64,000 nt of DNA, from assembly GCF_000282455.1 (NCBI RefSeq), contig NZ_AKJG01000109.1:18596-82595 (forward strand), written 5' to 3'. Source of the DNA: Pseudomonas sp. GM74. GTDB lineage: Bacteria > Pseudomonadota > Gammaproteobacteria > Pseudomonadales > Pseudomonadaceae. The position numbers were made by a program, and so were the translations under genes. The notes beneath the pieces were generated by a model. That model was not told where the DNA came from. It ran no database searches and saw only the letters and a list, made by a program, of their open reading frames with translations. Shown piece by piece: positions 26,778-35,153 of the stretch; positions within the stretch are counted from its first letter, which is position 1; every line of letters starts with the position of its first letter.

Positions 26778-28229
26778 ATGTCCGTCCGTCGTACCAAAAT
26801 CGTCGCCACCCTTGGCCCGGCCAGTAACTCGCCGGAAGTTCTCGAACAGCTGATTCTGGCTGGTCTGGACGTCGCCCGACTGAACTTCTCCCACGGCACC
26901 CCCGACGAGCACAAGGCTCGTGCGAAGCTGGTCCGTGACCTCGCCGCCAAGCACGGCCGCTTCGTCGCCCTGCTGGGTGACCTGCAAGGCCCGAAAATCC
27001 GTATCGCGAAATTCGCCAACAAGAAGATCGAGCTGAAGATCGGTGATCAATTCACCTTCTCCACCAGCCATCCTCTGACCGAAGGTAACCAGCAAGTGGT
27101 CGGCATCGACTACCCGGACCTGGTCAAGGACTGCGGCGTGGGCGACGAGTTGCTGCTCGACGACGGTCGCGTGGTGATGCGCGTCGATACCGCCACGGCC
27201 ACCGAACTGAACTGCACCGTGACCATCGGCGGCCCGCTGTCCGATCACAAAGGCATCAACCGTCGCGGTGGCGGCCTGACCGCTCCGGCCCTGACTGAAA
27301 AAGACAAGGCCGACATCAAGCTCGCCGCGGAAATGGAAGTCGACTACCTCGCGGTCTCCTTCCCCCGTGACGCCGCCGACATGGAATACGCCCGTCAACT
27401 GCGCGACGAAGCCGGCGGCACTGCCTGGCTGGTGGCGAAGATCGAACGCGCTGAAGCCGTGGCCGACGATGAAACCCTCGACGGTCTGATCAAGGCGTCC
27501 GACGCGGTGATGGTTGCCCGTGGTGACCTCGGTGTGGAAATCGGCGACGCCGAGCTCGTGGGCATCCAGAAGAAAATCATTCTGCACGCACGCCGCCACA
27601 ACAAGGCTGTGATCGTCGCGACCCAGATGATGGAGTCGATGATCCAGAACCCGATGCCGACCCGCGCCGAAGTGTCCGACGTGGCAAACGCCGTGCTCGA
27701 CTACACCGACGCCGTGATGCTCTCGGCCGAAAGTGCTGCCGGTTTGTACCCGCTGGAAGCCGTTCAGGCCATGGCGCGTATCTGCGTCGGCGCCGAAAAG
27801 CACCCGACCAGCAAGACCTCCAGCCACCGCATCGGCAAAGAGTTCGAGCGCTGCGACGAGAGCATTGCCCTGGCGACCATGTACACCGCCAACCACTTCC
27901 CGGGCGTCAAGGCGATCATCGCCCTGACCGAAAGTGGCTATACCCCGCTGATCATGTCGCGCATCCGCTCCTCGGTGCCAATCTACGCGTTCACCCCGCA
28001 CCGCGAAGCCCAGGCTCGCGCAGCAATGTTCCGTGGCGTGTACACCATCCCGTTCGACCCGGCGTCCCTGGCGCCGAACGAAGTCAGCCAGAAGGCTATC
28101 GACGAGCTGGTCAAGCGCGGCGTAGTACAGAAAGGCGACTGGGTCATCCTGACCAAGGGCGACAGCTACCACACCACCGGCGGCACCAACGGCATGAAGA
28201 TCCTGCACGTTGGCGACCCGATGGTCTGA
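26778..28229 (+). CDS. pykA: Pyruvate kinase
   Basis: A 483-residue enzyme converting phosphoenolpyruvate and ADP to pyruvate and ATP. The ATG start (MSVRRTKIVATLGPAS) is typical. The barrel carries RLNFSHG, LGDLQGPKIRI and the signature LVAKIERAEAV with the catalytic Lys. MVARGDLGVEIG and QMMESMIQNPMPTRAEVSDV complete the active site, and the C-terminal domain (about 355-483) is full length. Gene order (with the enoyl-CoA isomerase-like gene and the reductase) matches my memory of PA4329, the PykA isozyme. Confidence 0.96.
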   Translation: MSVRRTKIVATLGPASNSPEVLEQLILAGLDVARLNFSHGTPDEHKARAKLVRDLAAKHGRFVALLGDLQGPKIRIAKFANKKIELKIGDQFTFSTSHPLTEGNQQVVGIDYPDLVKDCGVGDELLLDDGRVVMRVDTATATELNCTVTIGGPLSDHKGINRRGGGLTAPALTEKDKADIKLAAEMEVDYLAVSFPRDAADMEYARQLRDEAGGTAWLVAKIERAEAVADDETLDGLIKASDAVMVARGDLGVEIGDAELVGIQKKIILHARRHNKAVIVATQMMESMIQNPMPTRAEVSDVANAVLDYTDAVMLSAESAAGLYPLEAVQAMARICVGAEKHPTSKTSSHRIGKEFERCDESIALATMYTANHFPGVKAIIALTESGYTPLIMSRIRSSVPIYAFTPHREAQARAAMFRGVYTIPFDPASLAPNEVSQKAIDELVKRGVVQKGDWVILTKGDSYHTTGGTNGMKILHVGDPMV

Positions 28230-28248
28230 GTGACCGGTTGCTGATAAA

Positions 28249-28277
28249 CAAAAGCCCCGCCATGTGAATGGCGGGGC
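28249..28277 (+). terminator. Terminator of pyruvate kinase gene
   Basis: AAAAGCCCCGCCAT pairs with ATGGCGGGGCTTTTT around a GTGA loop, followed by more T. It starts about 20 bases after the stop. Confidence 0.92.
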
Positions 28278-28320
28278 TTTTTGCTTTCTGATCCAACTGG
28301 TGTGTTGTCTGATAGGGCCT

Positions 28321-28413
28321 CATCGCGGGCAAGCCCGCTCCCACAGGGTTTTGTGTTGTTCACAAATCCAATGCCCACCTCCGGAACCTGTGGGAGCGGG
28401 CTTGCTCGCGAAG
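28321..28413. repeat. REPIN after pykA
   Basis: Arms TCGCGGGCAAGCCCGCTCCC (from 28323) and GTGGGAGCGGGCTTGCTCGC (from 28390) in inverted orientation, in the convergent gap between pykA and the enoyl-CoA isomerase-like gene. Confidence 0.9.
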
Positions 28414-28436
28414 GGGCCAGCCCTGACACCGCAAGT

Positions 28437-29186
28437 TCAATGCCGCTTGATAAACCCGGTCAACGCCGCCAAGGCTTCCGGCGAGCGCAACCGCTGGGTG
28501 AACAGCGCCCCCTCCTCCTCGATCACTTTGCGGATCAGTTCACGGTCCGACGCCTTCATCAACTGCTTGCTGATGCGCACCGCCTCTGCTGGCAGCTCAT
28601 CGAAACGCAACGCCATCTCCCGCGCCTTGCTCAGTGCCGCTTCGCCGCTGCCCAGCGCCTCGGTGGCGATACCCCACTGCGCCGCCTGCTCACCACTGAA
28701 CCCCTCACCGAACAGCAACAGCTCAGCCGCCCTGGCCTGCCCGAGCAAGCGCGGCAGGATCATGCTGGAGCCGAACTCAGGGCACAAACCAAGGTTGACG
28801 AACGGCATGCGCAAGCGTGCATCGCGACTGACATAGACCAAATCACAATGCAGCAACATCGTCGTGCCAATGCCCACCGCCGCCCCCGCCACGGCAGCGA
28901 CCACCGGTTTACGGCATTCGAGCAAGTTGAGCATGAAGTGGAACACCGGGCTGTCGAGGCCGCTCGGCGGTTGCTGGATGAAATCGGCGATGTCGTTGCC
29001 GGCGGTGAAGCATTCGGCAGAACCGGTGATCAGCACGGCGTTGATCCCGGGGTCGCTGTCGGCCTGTTTCAGCGCCTCGGCCAAGTGACTGTACATAGCG
29101 CGGGTCAGGGCGTTTTTCTTGTCCGGGCGATTCAGGCGCAGGGTCAACAGGCCGCGTTCGCGTTCAACTTCGATGGCATCGGTCAT
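28437..29186 (-). CDS. Crotonase-family protein, probably a delta3-delta2-enoyl-CoA isomerase type
   Basis: A 249-residue crotonase-fold protein from the ATG at 29186; an upstream ATG at 29222 would reach into a repeat. The CoA-binding and oxyanion regions are present (LNRPDKKNALT, CFTAGNDIADF, AAVAGAAVGIGTT). The two catalytic glutamates of classical enoyl-CoA hydratases are missing: the G-C-E position is T and the P-E-I position is P-F-V. Instead there is PEFGSS at 136-141, matching the PE-x-x-SS motif of ECI2-type isomerases, whose Glu moves the double bond. Automatic annotation would probably say hydratase. The pathway is likely oxidation of unsaturated fatty acids. Confidence 0.85.
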   Translation of the reverse strand: MTDAIEVERERGLLTLRLNRPDKKNALTRAMYSHLAEALKQADSDPGINAVLITGSAECFTAGNDIADFIQQPPSGLDSPVFHFMLNLLECRKPVVAAVAGAAVGIGTTMLLHCDLVYVSRDARLRMPFVNLGLCPEFGSSMILPRLLGQARAAELLLFGEGFSGEQAAQWGIATEALGSGEAALSKAREMALRFDELPAEAVRISKQLMKASDRELIRKVIEEEGALFTQRLRSPEALAALTGFIKRH

Positions 29187-29221
29187 GGCAGGTCTCAGCG
29201 GTGCGAGGTCAGAAGATTTCA

Positions 29222-29318
29222 TTGTGGCGAGCGAGCTTGCTCGCGCCGGGCTGCGCAGCGGCCCAAAAAACCTGTGAGCGCTGCGCACTCAAGCGCGAGC
29301 AAGCTCGCTCGCCACAAC
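29222..29318. repeat. Inverted repeat of a second REP-like class (GGCGAGCGAGCTTGCTCGC)
   Basis: TTGTGGCGAGCGAGCTTGC (from 29223) and its exact complement near 29300-29318 flank about 55 bp. The core differs from the common GTGGGAGCGGGCTTGC type. It lies between the isomerase-like gene and the reductase. Confidence 0.8.
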
Positions 29319-29332
29319 AGCGAAGTCAGCGC

Positions 29333-30268
29333 TCAACCACGGGGCAGGAACACATCGGCCAGCAGTTGATTGCGCGGCAATCCCGCCAGGTACAGGCGCC
29401 GGGCAAAGGCGTCGACACTGTCGGGGGCTCCGCAGAGTAAGGCCAGGGTTTGCCGGGAAACAAGCCGCAGTTGCGCCAAAGCCGCAGGCAACTCGGCCGG
29501 GGTCCACAGTTCGACACTCAGGTTCGGACGGCTGGCGGCCATGGCTTGCAGAGGCTTGGCCAGGTAGTGCTCATCGGCATCATGGGCCAGGTGGATGACA
29601 CGGATGGCGCCCTGGTGATCCTGGCGCAGCGCTTCGCGCAACACACCAAACAACGGCCCTAACCCGGTGCCGGCCGCCAGCAACCACAATGGCCGGGCGT
29701 GCCAGTCCGGATCGTAATGCAAGGCACCGCCGCGCAATTCACCGAGACGAATCGGATCGCCGATGCGCATTTGCCGGGCGGCATCGCTGAATTCCCCGGG
29801 CTTGCGGCAATCGAGATGAAACTCCAGAAAACGGTCTTCCTGCGGCAGGCTGGCGAGAGAATACGGCCGCGCCACACTGCCCGCCCACAACACCAGATGC
29901 TGACCGGCGCTGTAGCGCAACGGCCGCTGGGGGATTACCCGCAAGCGCAGCACCGTGGTGCTCAGCCAATCGATCGCCGCGACTTCGGCCGGATGGCCAT
30001 CGGTTTGCGGGTCAAAGGCATGCACCTGCAAGTCCTCGACCACCTGGCACTGGCACGCCAGCCGCCAGCCTTGTTCGCGCTGCTGTGCACTCAGGGCATC
30101 GGGGCGGCTGTCGCTCGGCAGGCCCTGTACACACTGCACCAGGCAAGCATGGCAACTACCGGCGCGGCAACTGTAAGGCACTGGCACGCCGTTCTGGTTC
30201 AGCGCGTCGAGCAGATTGCTGCCCGCCGCCACCGACCATTGGCGCTCGCCGACCCGCAGCTCAGGCAT
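29333..30268 (-). CDS. [2Fe-2S] ferredoxin-FAD/NAD(P)H oxidoreductase
   Basis: A 311-residue flavoprotein reductase from the ATG at 30268, overlapping the end of the diguanylate cyclase gene by 8 bases. The N-terminal ferredoxin domain has plant-type cluster ligands Cys34, Cys39, Cys42 and Cys72 (SCRAGSCHACLVQ ... LACQC). The FAD domain has the R-x-Y-S motif (ARPYSLAS) and the NAD(P) domain begins with LLAAGTGLGPLFG. This is the architecture of electron-transfer components of ring-hydroxylating or alkane-type oxygenases and of CDP-6-deoxyglucose reductase-like proteins. No oxygenase partner lies nearby, so its electron acceptor is unknown. Confidence 0.88.
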   Translation of the reverse strand: MPELRVGERQWSVAAGSNLLDALNQNGVPVPYSCRAGSCHACLVQCVQGLPSDSRPDALSAQQREQGWRLACQCQVVEDLQVHAFDPQTDGHPAEVAAIDWLSTTVLRLRVIPQRPLRYSAGQHLVLWAGSVARPYSLASLPQEDRFLEFHLDCRKPGEFSDAARQMRIGDPIRLGELRGGALHYDPDWHARPLWLLAAGTGLGPLFGVLREALRQDHQGAIRVIHLAHDADEHYLAKPLQAMAASRPNLSVELWTPAELPAALAQLRLVSRQTLALLCGAPDSVDAFARRLYLAGLPRNQLLADVFLPRG

Positions 30269-31379
30269 CGACGTTCTCCCACGCTGCCGCGCACCGGTTG
30301 CGGCCGTCACGCTTGGCGCGATAGAGCGCCTGATCGGCCCGTTGCAGGGCGTCATCGAGATCGTCGCCCAACTCCAGCAGCGTCATGCCGGCGGACAGGC
30401 TGAGGCTACGTACATTCAGGCCAATCAGCTCGACATCGGTGAACGCGATGCGCAGCCGTTCGCAGCACGAAGTCAGACTGTCGGCATCGCAACCGGGCAG
30501 CAGTACCACGAACTCTTCACCGCCGTAACGGGCCAGAACATCGCCGTCGCGCAGGCTCGCGCTGGCAACGCCGGCAAAGGCTTGCAGCACCTGATCGCCA
30601 GCGGCATGGCCGTGCAGGTCGTTGATGCGTTTGAAATGGTCGAGGTCGATCAGCGCCAGGCCATGCACGACACCGGCGTCCATGGCGTTCAATTCGCGCG
30701 AAGCCAGGCGCAGGAAATGCCGGCGATTGAACAGGCCCGTGAGCTCGTCGGTGGCCACCAGGTCTTCGAGCTGGCGCATCATCCCGCGCAACGTGTCCTG
30801 GTGCGCCTGCAAGGCAAAACGTCGCTGGCGCATACGCTGTCGCGAAGCCTGCACATAGCGGGCATACAGCACTAGCCACACCAGCACGATGAACAGCACA
30901 CAGACCTGCAACAACGCCATGGCCGGGTCGGGCAGCTGGAAGTGGTAGCCCTCCCACAGCGTGATCGCACTGAAACTGAAAAACACCAGCAGCGCGCATC
31001 GTACTAAAGACCGGCGTGACAGATGGAACAGGCCGAACAGCAGGATCAGCACGTAAAACACCAGAAACGCGCCCCGGGCTTCGTCCAGATGGGCGATCAG
31101 CCAGGTTTGCCAGCCCAGCCCCAGCAAGACTTGCACCTCGGTCAGACTGGTGTCGGCGAAGCGCAGATTGCAGCCACTGTAGAACACCGAGAACAGGATG
31201 ACCTGGCTGATCACCACCAGTACGCTGCCGATGACGACACTGGAAAGCGGTGCATCATAGTGGCCGGTAAAAAACGTCAGCCACAGCAACAGCAATGCCA
31301 GGGCATAAGTGCCGGCCGCGAGGGCGAAACGTTTGAGCAACAGGCGCTGGATGGCGTTATGGGTCAATCGTTGACTCAC
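30261..31379 (-). CDS. sadC: Membrane diguanylate cyclase, SadC-like
   Basis: A 372-residue inner-membrane protein: about six hydrophobic segments in the first 180 residues, a short basic coiled linker (RQRMRQRRFALQAHQ), then a GGDEF domain. The active-site loop is GGEEF (286-290), a catalytically competent variant. RDGD five residues upstream fits the R-x-x-D inhibitory site, so product feedback is expected. DELTGLFNRRHF, DLDHFKRINDLHGH and DQALYRAKRDGRN are intact. The position beside class I fumarase matches SadC (PA4332), which drives surface attachment. That protein is longer, so the symbol is given on gene order and architecture, not on alignment. Confidence 0.8.
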   Translation of the reverse strand: MSQRLTHNAIQRLLLKRFALAAGTYALALLLLWLTFFTGHYDAPLSSVVIGSVLVVISQVILFSVFYSGCNLRFADTSLTEVQVLLGLGWQTWLIAHLDEARGAFLVFYVLILLFGLFHLSRRSLVRCALLVFFSFSAITLWEGYHFQLPDPAMALLQVCVLFIVLVWLVLYARYVQASRQRMRQRRFALQAHQDTLRGMMRQLEDLVATDELTGLFNRRHFLRLASRELNAMDAGVVHGLALIDLDHFKRINDLHGHAAGDQVLQAFAGVASASLRDGDVLARYGGEEFVVLLPGCDADSLTSCCERLRIAFTDVELIGLNVRSLSLSAGMTLLELGDDLDDALQRADQALYRAKRDGRNRCAAAWENVDA

Positions 31380-31718
31380 CAGATGAAAGGAGACTGACAG
31401 AGCGTCCTACTCTACAGACCGCATGTCACTTTAGTGGCGTGACCGATAAATGACCATTCAATTTTCGGGATCGCCCTATGCGACCAACGATTGACTGCCG
31501 GCGGGTGTGCCTGTCCGCGAGGCGCGGTATACTGCCGCGCCTTTTTAGCGTCGCGCCAGCTTGCCCGGCGTGCCTTGTGACCTTGAGGGTCAGCTTCAAG
31601 CCTCAAGCTTCAAGCGACAAGTTCAGAGCAGTACGCGTATTGCTTCAGCTTGTCGCTTGCCGCTTATGGCTTGCAGCTGCCCTATAGAATGTTCCCGTCT
31701 TTTAGAGGAGCGCGACTC
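31380..31718. other. sadC/fumarase intergenic region
   Basis: A 339-base divergent gap. It holds a TATACT -10-like box at about 31528 without a matching -35, a repeat element at 31592-31680, and AGAGGAG as the fumarase ribosome site at about 31704. The first half (31380-31500) shows no recognisable element. Confidence 0.45.
31592..31680. repeat. AGCTTCAAGC-type repeat element with long hairpin
   Basis: CAAGCGACAAG (31611-31621) pairs perfectly with CTTGTCGCTTG (31649-31659). Flanking copies of GCTTCAAGC and CTTGCAGCT extend the dyad. A related element lies at 60136-60212. It is unrelated to the GTGGGAGC REP family. Confidence 0.7.
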
Positions 31719-33242
31719 ATGACCGTGATCAAGCAAGACGACCTGATTCAGAGCGTTGCCGACGCCCTGCAGTTCATTTCCTACTACCACCCCGTGGATT
31801 TCATCCAGGCGATGCACGAGGCCTACCTGCGCGAAGAATCGCCAGCGGCCCGCGACTCGATGGCACAGATCCTGATCAACTCGCGCATGTGCGCCACCGG
31901 CCATCGTCCGATCTGCCAGGACACCGGCATCGTGACCGTGTTTGTCCGCGTGGGCATGGACGTGCGCTGGGATGGCGCCACCATGAGCCTGGACGACATG
32001 ATCAACGAGGGCGTACGTCGCGCCTACAACCTGCCGGAAAACGTCCTGCGCGCTTCGATCCTCGCCGACCCGGCGGGCGCTCGCAAGAACACCAAGGACA
32101 ACACCCCTGCAGTCATCCACTACTCCATCGTTCCGGGTAACACCGTGGAAGTGGACGTGGCGGCCAAGGGCGGCGGTTCCGAGAACAAGTCGAAAATGGC
32201 CATGCTCAACCCGTCCGACTCGATCGTCGACTGGGTTCTGAAAACCGTCCCGGAAATGGGCGCCGGCTGGTGCCCACCGGGCATGCTCGGCATCGGCATC
32301 GGCGGCACCGCCGAGAAAGCAGCCGTGATGGCCAAGGAAGTGTTGATGGAATCCATCGACATTCACGAGCTGAAGGCCCGTGGCCCACAGAACCGCATTG
32401 AAGAAATGCGCCTGGAACTGTTCGAGAAGGTCAACCAGCTGGGCATCGGCGCCCAGGGCCTCGGTGGCCTGACCACCGTGCTCGACGTGAAGATCATGGA
32501 CTACCCGACCCACGCAGCCTCGCTGCCGGTGTGCATGATCCCGAACTGCGCCGCCACCCGTCACACGCACTTTGTACTCGACGGTTCCGGCCCGGTTGCC
32601 CAGGAAGCGCCACCTTTGGACGCCTACCCGGAAATCGTCTGGGAAGCCGGCCCGTCGGCCCGTCGCGTCAACCTCGACACCCTGACCCCGGAAGAAGTAC
32701 AGAGCTGGAAGCCGGGCGAGACCGTCCTGCTCAACGGCAAGATGCTCACCGGTCGCGACGCTGCGCACAAGCGCATGGTCGAGATGCTGAACAAGGGTGA
32801 AACCCTGCCGGTGGACCTCAAGGGTCGCTTCATCTACTACGTCGGCCCGGTCGATCCGGTGCGCGAAGAAGTGGTTGGCCCGGCAGGTCCTACCACCGCC
32901 ACGCGGATGGACAAGTTCACCCGTCAGATCCTCGAGCAGACCGGCCTGCTGGGCATGATCGGCAAATCCGAGCGCGGCCCTACCGCGATCGAAGCGATCA
33001 GGGACCACAAGGCCGTCTACCTGATGGCAGTCGGCGGCGCGGCTTACCTGGTGGCGCAAGCGATCAAGAAATCCCGCGTGGTAGCTTTCGCCGAACTGGG
33101 CATGGAAGCGATCTACGAGTTCGACGTAAAAGACATGCCTGTGACCGTTGCGGTCGACAGCAAGGGCGAGTCGGTACACATCACCGGTCCCGCCATCTGG
33201 CAGAAAAAAATCAGTGAAAGCCTGGCGGTAGAAGTGCAATAA
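31719..33242 (+). CDS. Class I (iron-sulfur) fumarate hydratase
   Basis: A 507-residue class I fumarase from the ATG at 31719 with a strong AGAGGAG site. It interconverts fumarate and malate in the citric acid cycle using an oxygen-labile [4Fe-4S] cluster. The N-terminal domain has MCATGHRPICQDTG with the first cluster Cys, and PNCAATRHTHFVLDG with the second. A further Cys lies in WCPPGMLGIGIGG. The C-terminal domain has GRDAAHKRMVE and GPTTATRMDKFT. The class is opposite to FumC, so the cell probably also has an oxygen-stable isozyme elsewhere. Terminator follows directly. Confidence 0.96.
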   Translation: MTVIKQDDLIQSVADALQFISYYHPVDFIQAMHEAYLREESPAARDSMAQILINSRMCATGHRPICQDTGIVTVFVRVGMDVRWDGATMSLDDMINEGVRRAYNLPENVLRASILADPAGARKNTKDNTPAVIHYSIVPGNTVEVDVAAKGGGSENKSKMAMLNPSDSIVDWVLKTVPEMGAGWCPPGMLGIGIGGTAEKAAVMAKEVLMESIDIHELKARGPQNRIEEMRLELFEKVNQLGIGAQGLGGLTTVLDVKIMDYPTHAASLPVCMIPNCAATRHTHFVLDGSGPVAQEAPPLDAYPEIVWEAGPSARRVNLDTLTPEEVQSWKPGETVLLNGKMLTGRDAAHKRMVEMLNKGETLPVDLKGRFIYYVGPVDPVREEVVGPAGPTTATRMDKFTRQILEQTGLLGMIGKSERGPTAIEAIRDHKAVYLMAVGGAAYLVAQAIKKSRVVAFAELGMEAIYEFDVKDMPVTVAVDSKGESVHITGPAIWQKKISESLAVEVQ

Positions 33243-33263
33243 ACGGCACCCGGCTCCGCTGAA

Positions 33264-33301
33264 AAAACCGGTTTGTCGGCAACGACAGACCGGTTTTTTT
33301 T
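33264..33301 (+). terminator. Terminator of the fumarase gene
   Basis: AAAACCGGTTTGTCG pairs with CGACAGACCGGTTTT around a short loop and is followed by TTTT. The stem sits about 20 bases after the stop. Confidence 0.9.
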
Positions 33302-33386
33302 CGGCCGGATAACGGTACTCCGGCGAGAGAAGAGCGCCCTTCGCATGCTATGGTGCCTTCCCCCATTCTGGCCTGTTGTTCACTGC

Positions 33387-35153
33387 ATGTTGACGACCTC
33401 CCGCCCCCTGCGCCTGGCGCTCTACACCCTATTGATCATCGCTGGTGCCGCCATCGCCGCCACCCTGGCCATGCGCCACACCGTGCGCCAGTCAATGGTC
33501 GAAGACGCGGCTCGCGCCAATCAGCAACTGGCGCTGTATGCCACGTCCCTGCATACCCTGATCGAACGTTACCGCGCCCTGCCCGCCGTGCTGGCGCTGG
33601 ACCCGGAGTTGCGTTCGGCGCTCAAGGGGGCGGTGAGTCCCGAGCAACAGGATGCGCTGAATCGCAAACTGGAAAAGATCAACGGCGCCGCCCAATCCTC
33701 GACCCTGGAGCTGCTCGATCGCACCGGTCTGGCCGTGGCGGCGAGCAACTGGCGTTTGCCCAGCAGTTATGTCGGCCACAACTACGGTTTCCGTCCCTAT
33801 TTCAACCAGACTCGTACCCAGGGCACCGGGCGCTTTTATGCCGTGGGGGTGACCAGCGGGATTCCCGGCTACTTCCTCTCCAGCGCGGTCAGCGATGACG
33901 ACGGCCAGTTCCTCGGCGCCATGGTGGTGAAACTGGAATTCCCCGAACTGGAACGCGAGTGGCGTCAGGGCAGCGACACGCTGTTGGTCAGCGACGCACG
34001 TGGAATCATCTTCATCGCCAACCAGCCGGGCTGGCGCTATCGACTGCTCAAGCCGCTCGGCGACAGCGATCATGCCGAACTCAAGGCCACCCGCCAGTAC
34101 GACAAACAGCCCCTGACCCCGCTGGTGTTTGAGTCGTTGCGGCGCTTCGACGACAACAGCGACCTGGCTCGGGTCGATGGGCCGGACGGCAAGGCGGATT
34201 ACCTGTGGGAATCCCTGCCGCTGAGTGCCGAGGGCTGGACCCTGCACCTGCTGCGGCGCCCGCAGGTCGCCTTCGAAGACAGCCGCAATGCCGCCCTCGC
34301 CGCAGCCGGGCTTTGGCTGACCCTGGTGTTCCTGCTGCTGTTTCTCAACCAGCGCTGGCGCCTGGCCAAACTGCGTCAACGCAGTCGCGAAGAACTCGAA
34401 CAGCTTGTAGAAGAGCGCACCCGCGACCTGCGCACCGCCCAGGAGGGCCTGGTGCAGTCGGCCAAACTCGCAGCGCTGGGGCAGATGTCCGCCGCCCTGG
34501 CCCATGAGATCAACCAGCCGCTCACCGCCCAGCGCATGCAGCTTGCTACTCTGAGACTGCTGCTCGACCACGGCCGGGTCGACGACGCCTACAAGGCGCT
34601 CAAACCGGTGGATGAAATGCTCACCCGCATGGCCGCCCTCACTGGCCACCTGAAAACCTTCGCCCGCAAGAGCCCCAGCGGTTTACGCGAACGCCTGGAC
34701 CTGGCGGCAGTGGTGGACCAGTCGCTGCAACTGCTCGACACCCGGCTGCGCGACGAACAGGTCAGCACCGTACTGCACCTGACCCGCCCGGCCTGGGTGC
34801 GTGGCGATGCGATTCGCCTGGAACAGGTGCTGATCAACCTGCTGCGCAATGCCCTCGACGCGATGCAGGACAAACCCTGCAAACGCCTGGAAATCCGCCT
34901 CGAAGCCGACGAACAATTGTGGCGCCTGAGCGTGATCGACAACGGTGGGGGCATCGCCGAAGAAAACCTGTCCAAGGTCTTCGATCCGTTCTTCACCACC
35001 AAGCCGGTGGGTGAAGGCCTGGGTATCGGGCTGGCGGTGTCGTTCGCCATCGTTCACGAGTCCGGCGGGCGCCTGAGTGCCGAAAATCATGACAAAGGGG
35101 CGGTGTTCACCGTGACCTTGCCCATCGACCTGGAGGTGCATGAACCATGCTGA
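33387..35153 (+). CDS. mifS: DctB-type sensor histidine kinase (MifS-like)
   Basis: About 588 residues from the ATG at 33387. Earlier in-frame ATGs exist (for example 33345) but this one places TM1 (about 10-30) at the N-terminus. The periplasmic domain (about 35-285) is a DctB-like double Cache with RPYFNQTRTQGTGRFYAVG, the dicarboxylate-binding region of the family. TM2 (about 290-315) is followed by a coiled linker, the H-box SAALAHEINQPLTAQRMQ and an ATPase domain with NGGGIAEENL, FDPFFTTK and GEGLGIGLAVS. It pairs with the sigma-54 activator that overlaps its end. With the nearby KgtP-type transporter, the pair fits MifS/MifR, the 2-oxoglutarate-sensing system of P. aeruginosa. DctB itself is the alternative. 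Confidence 0.82.
   Translation: MLTTSRPLRLALYTLLIIAGAAIAATLAMRHTVRQSMVEDAARANQQLALYATSLHTLIERYRALPAVLALDPELRSALKGAVSPEQQDALNRKLEKINGAAQSSTLELLDRTGLAVAASNWRLPSSYVGHNYGFRPYFNQTRTQGTGRFYAVGVTSGIPGYFLSSAVSDDDGQFLGAMVVKLEFPELEREWRQGSDTLLVSDARGIIFIANQPGWRYRLLKPLGDSDHAELKATRQYDKQPLTPLVFESLRRFDDNSDLARVDGPDGKADYLWESLPLSAEGWTLHLLRRPQVAFEDSRNAALAAAGLWLTLVFLLLFLNQRWRLAKLRQRSREELEQLVEERTRDLRTAQEGLVQSAKLAALGQMSAALAHEINQPLTAQRMQLATLRLLLDHGRVDDAYKALKPVDEMLTRMAALTGHLKTFARKSPSGLRERLDLAAVVDQSLQLLDTRLRDEQVSTVLHLTRPAWVRGDAIRLEQVLINLLRNALDAMQDKPCKRLEIRLEADEQLWRLSVIDNGGGIAEENLSKVFDPFFTTKPVGEGLGIGLAVSFAIVHESGGRLSAENHDKGAVFTVTLPIDLEVHEPC

Noticed and set aside
28321..28413. REPIN clusters considered as a CRISPR array
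   Set aside because: Arms are inverted rather than direct, spacing is one pair per locus, and no cas genes are present.
31623..33239. Long minus-strand frame opposite the fumarase gene
   Set aside because: His/Val/Gln-rich translation without motifs; mirror of the class I fumarase reading frame.
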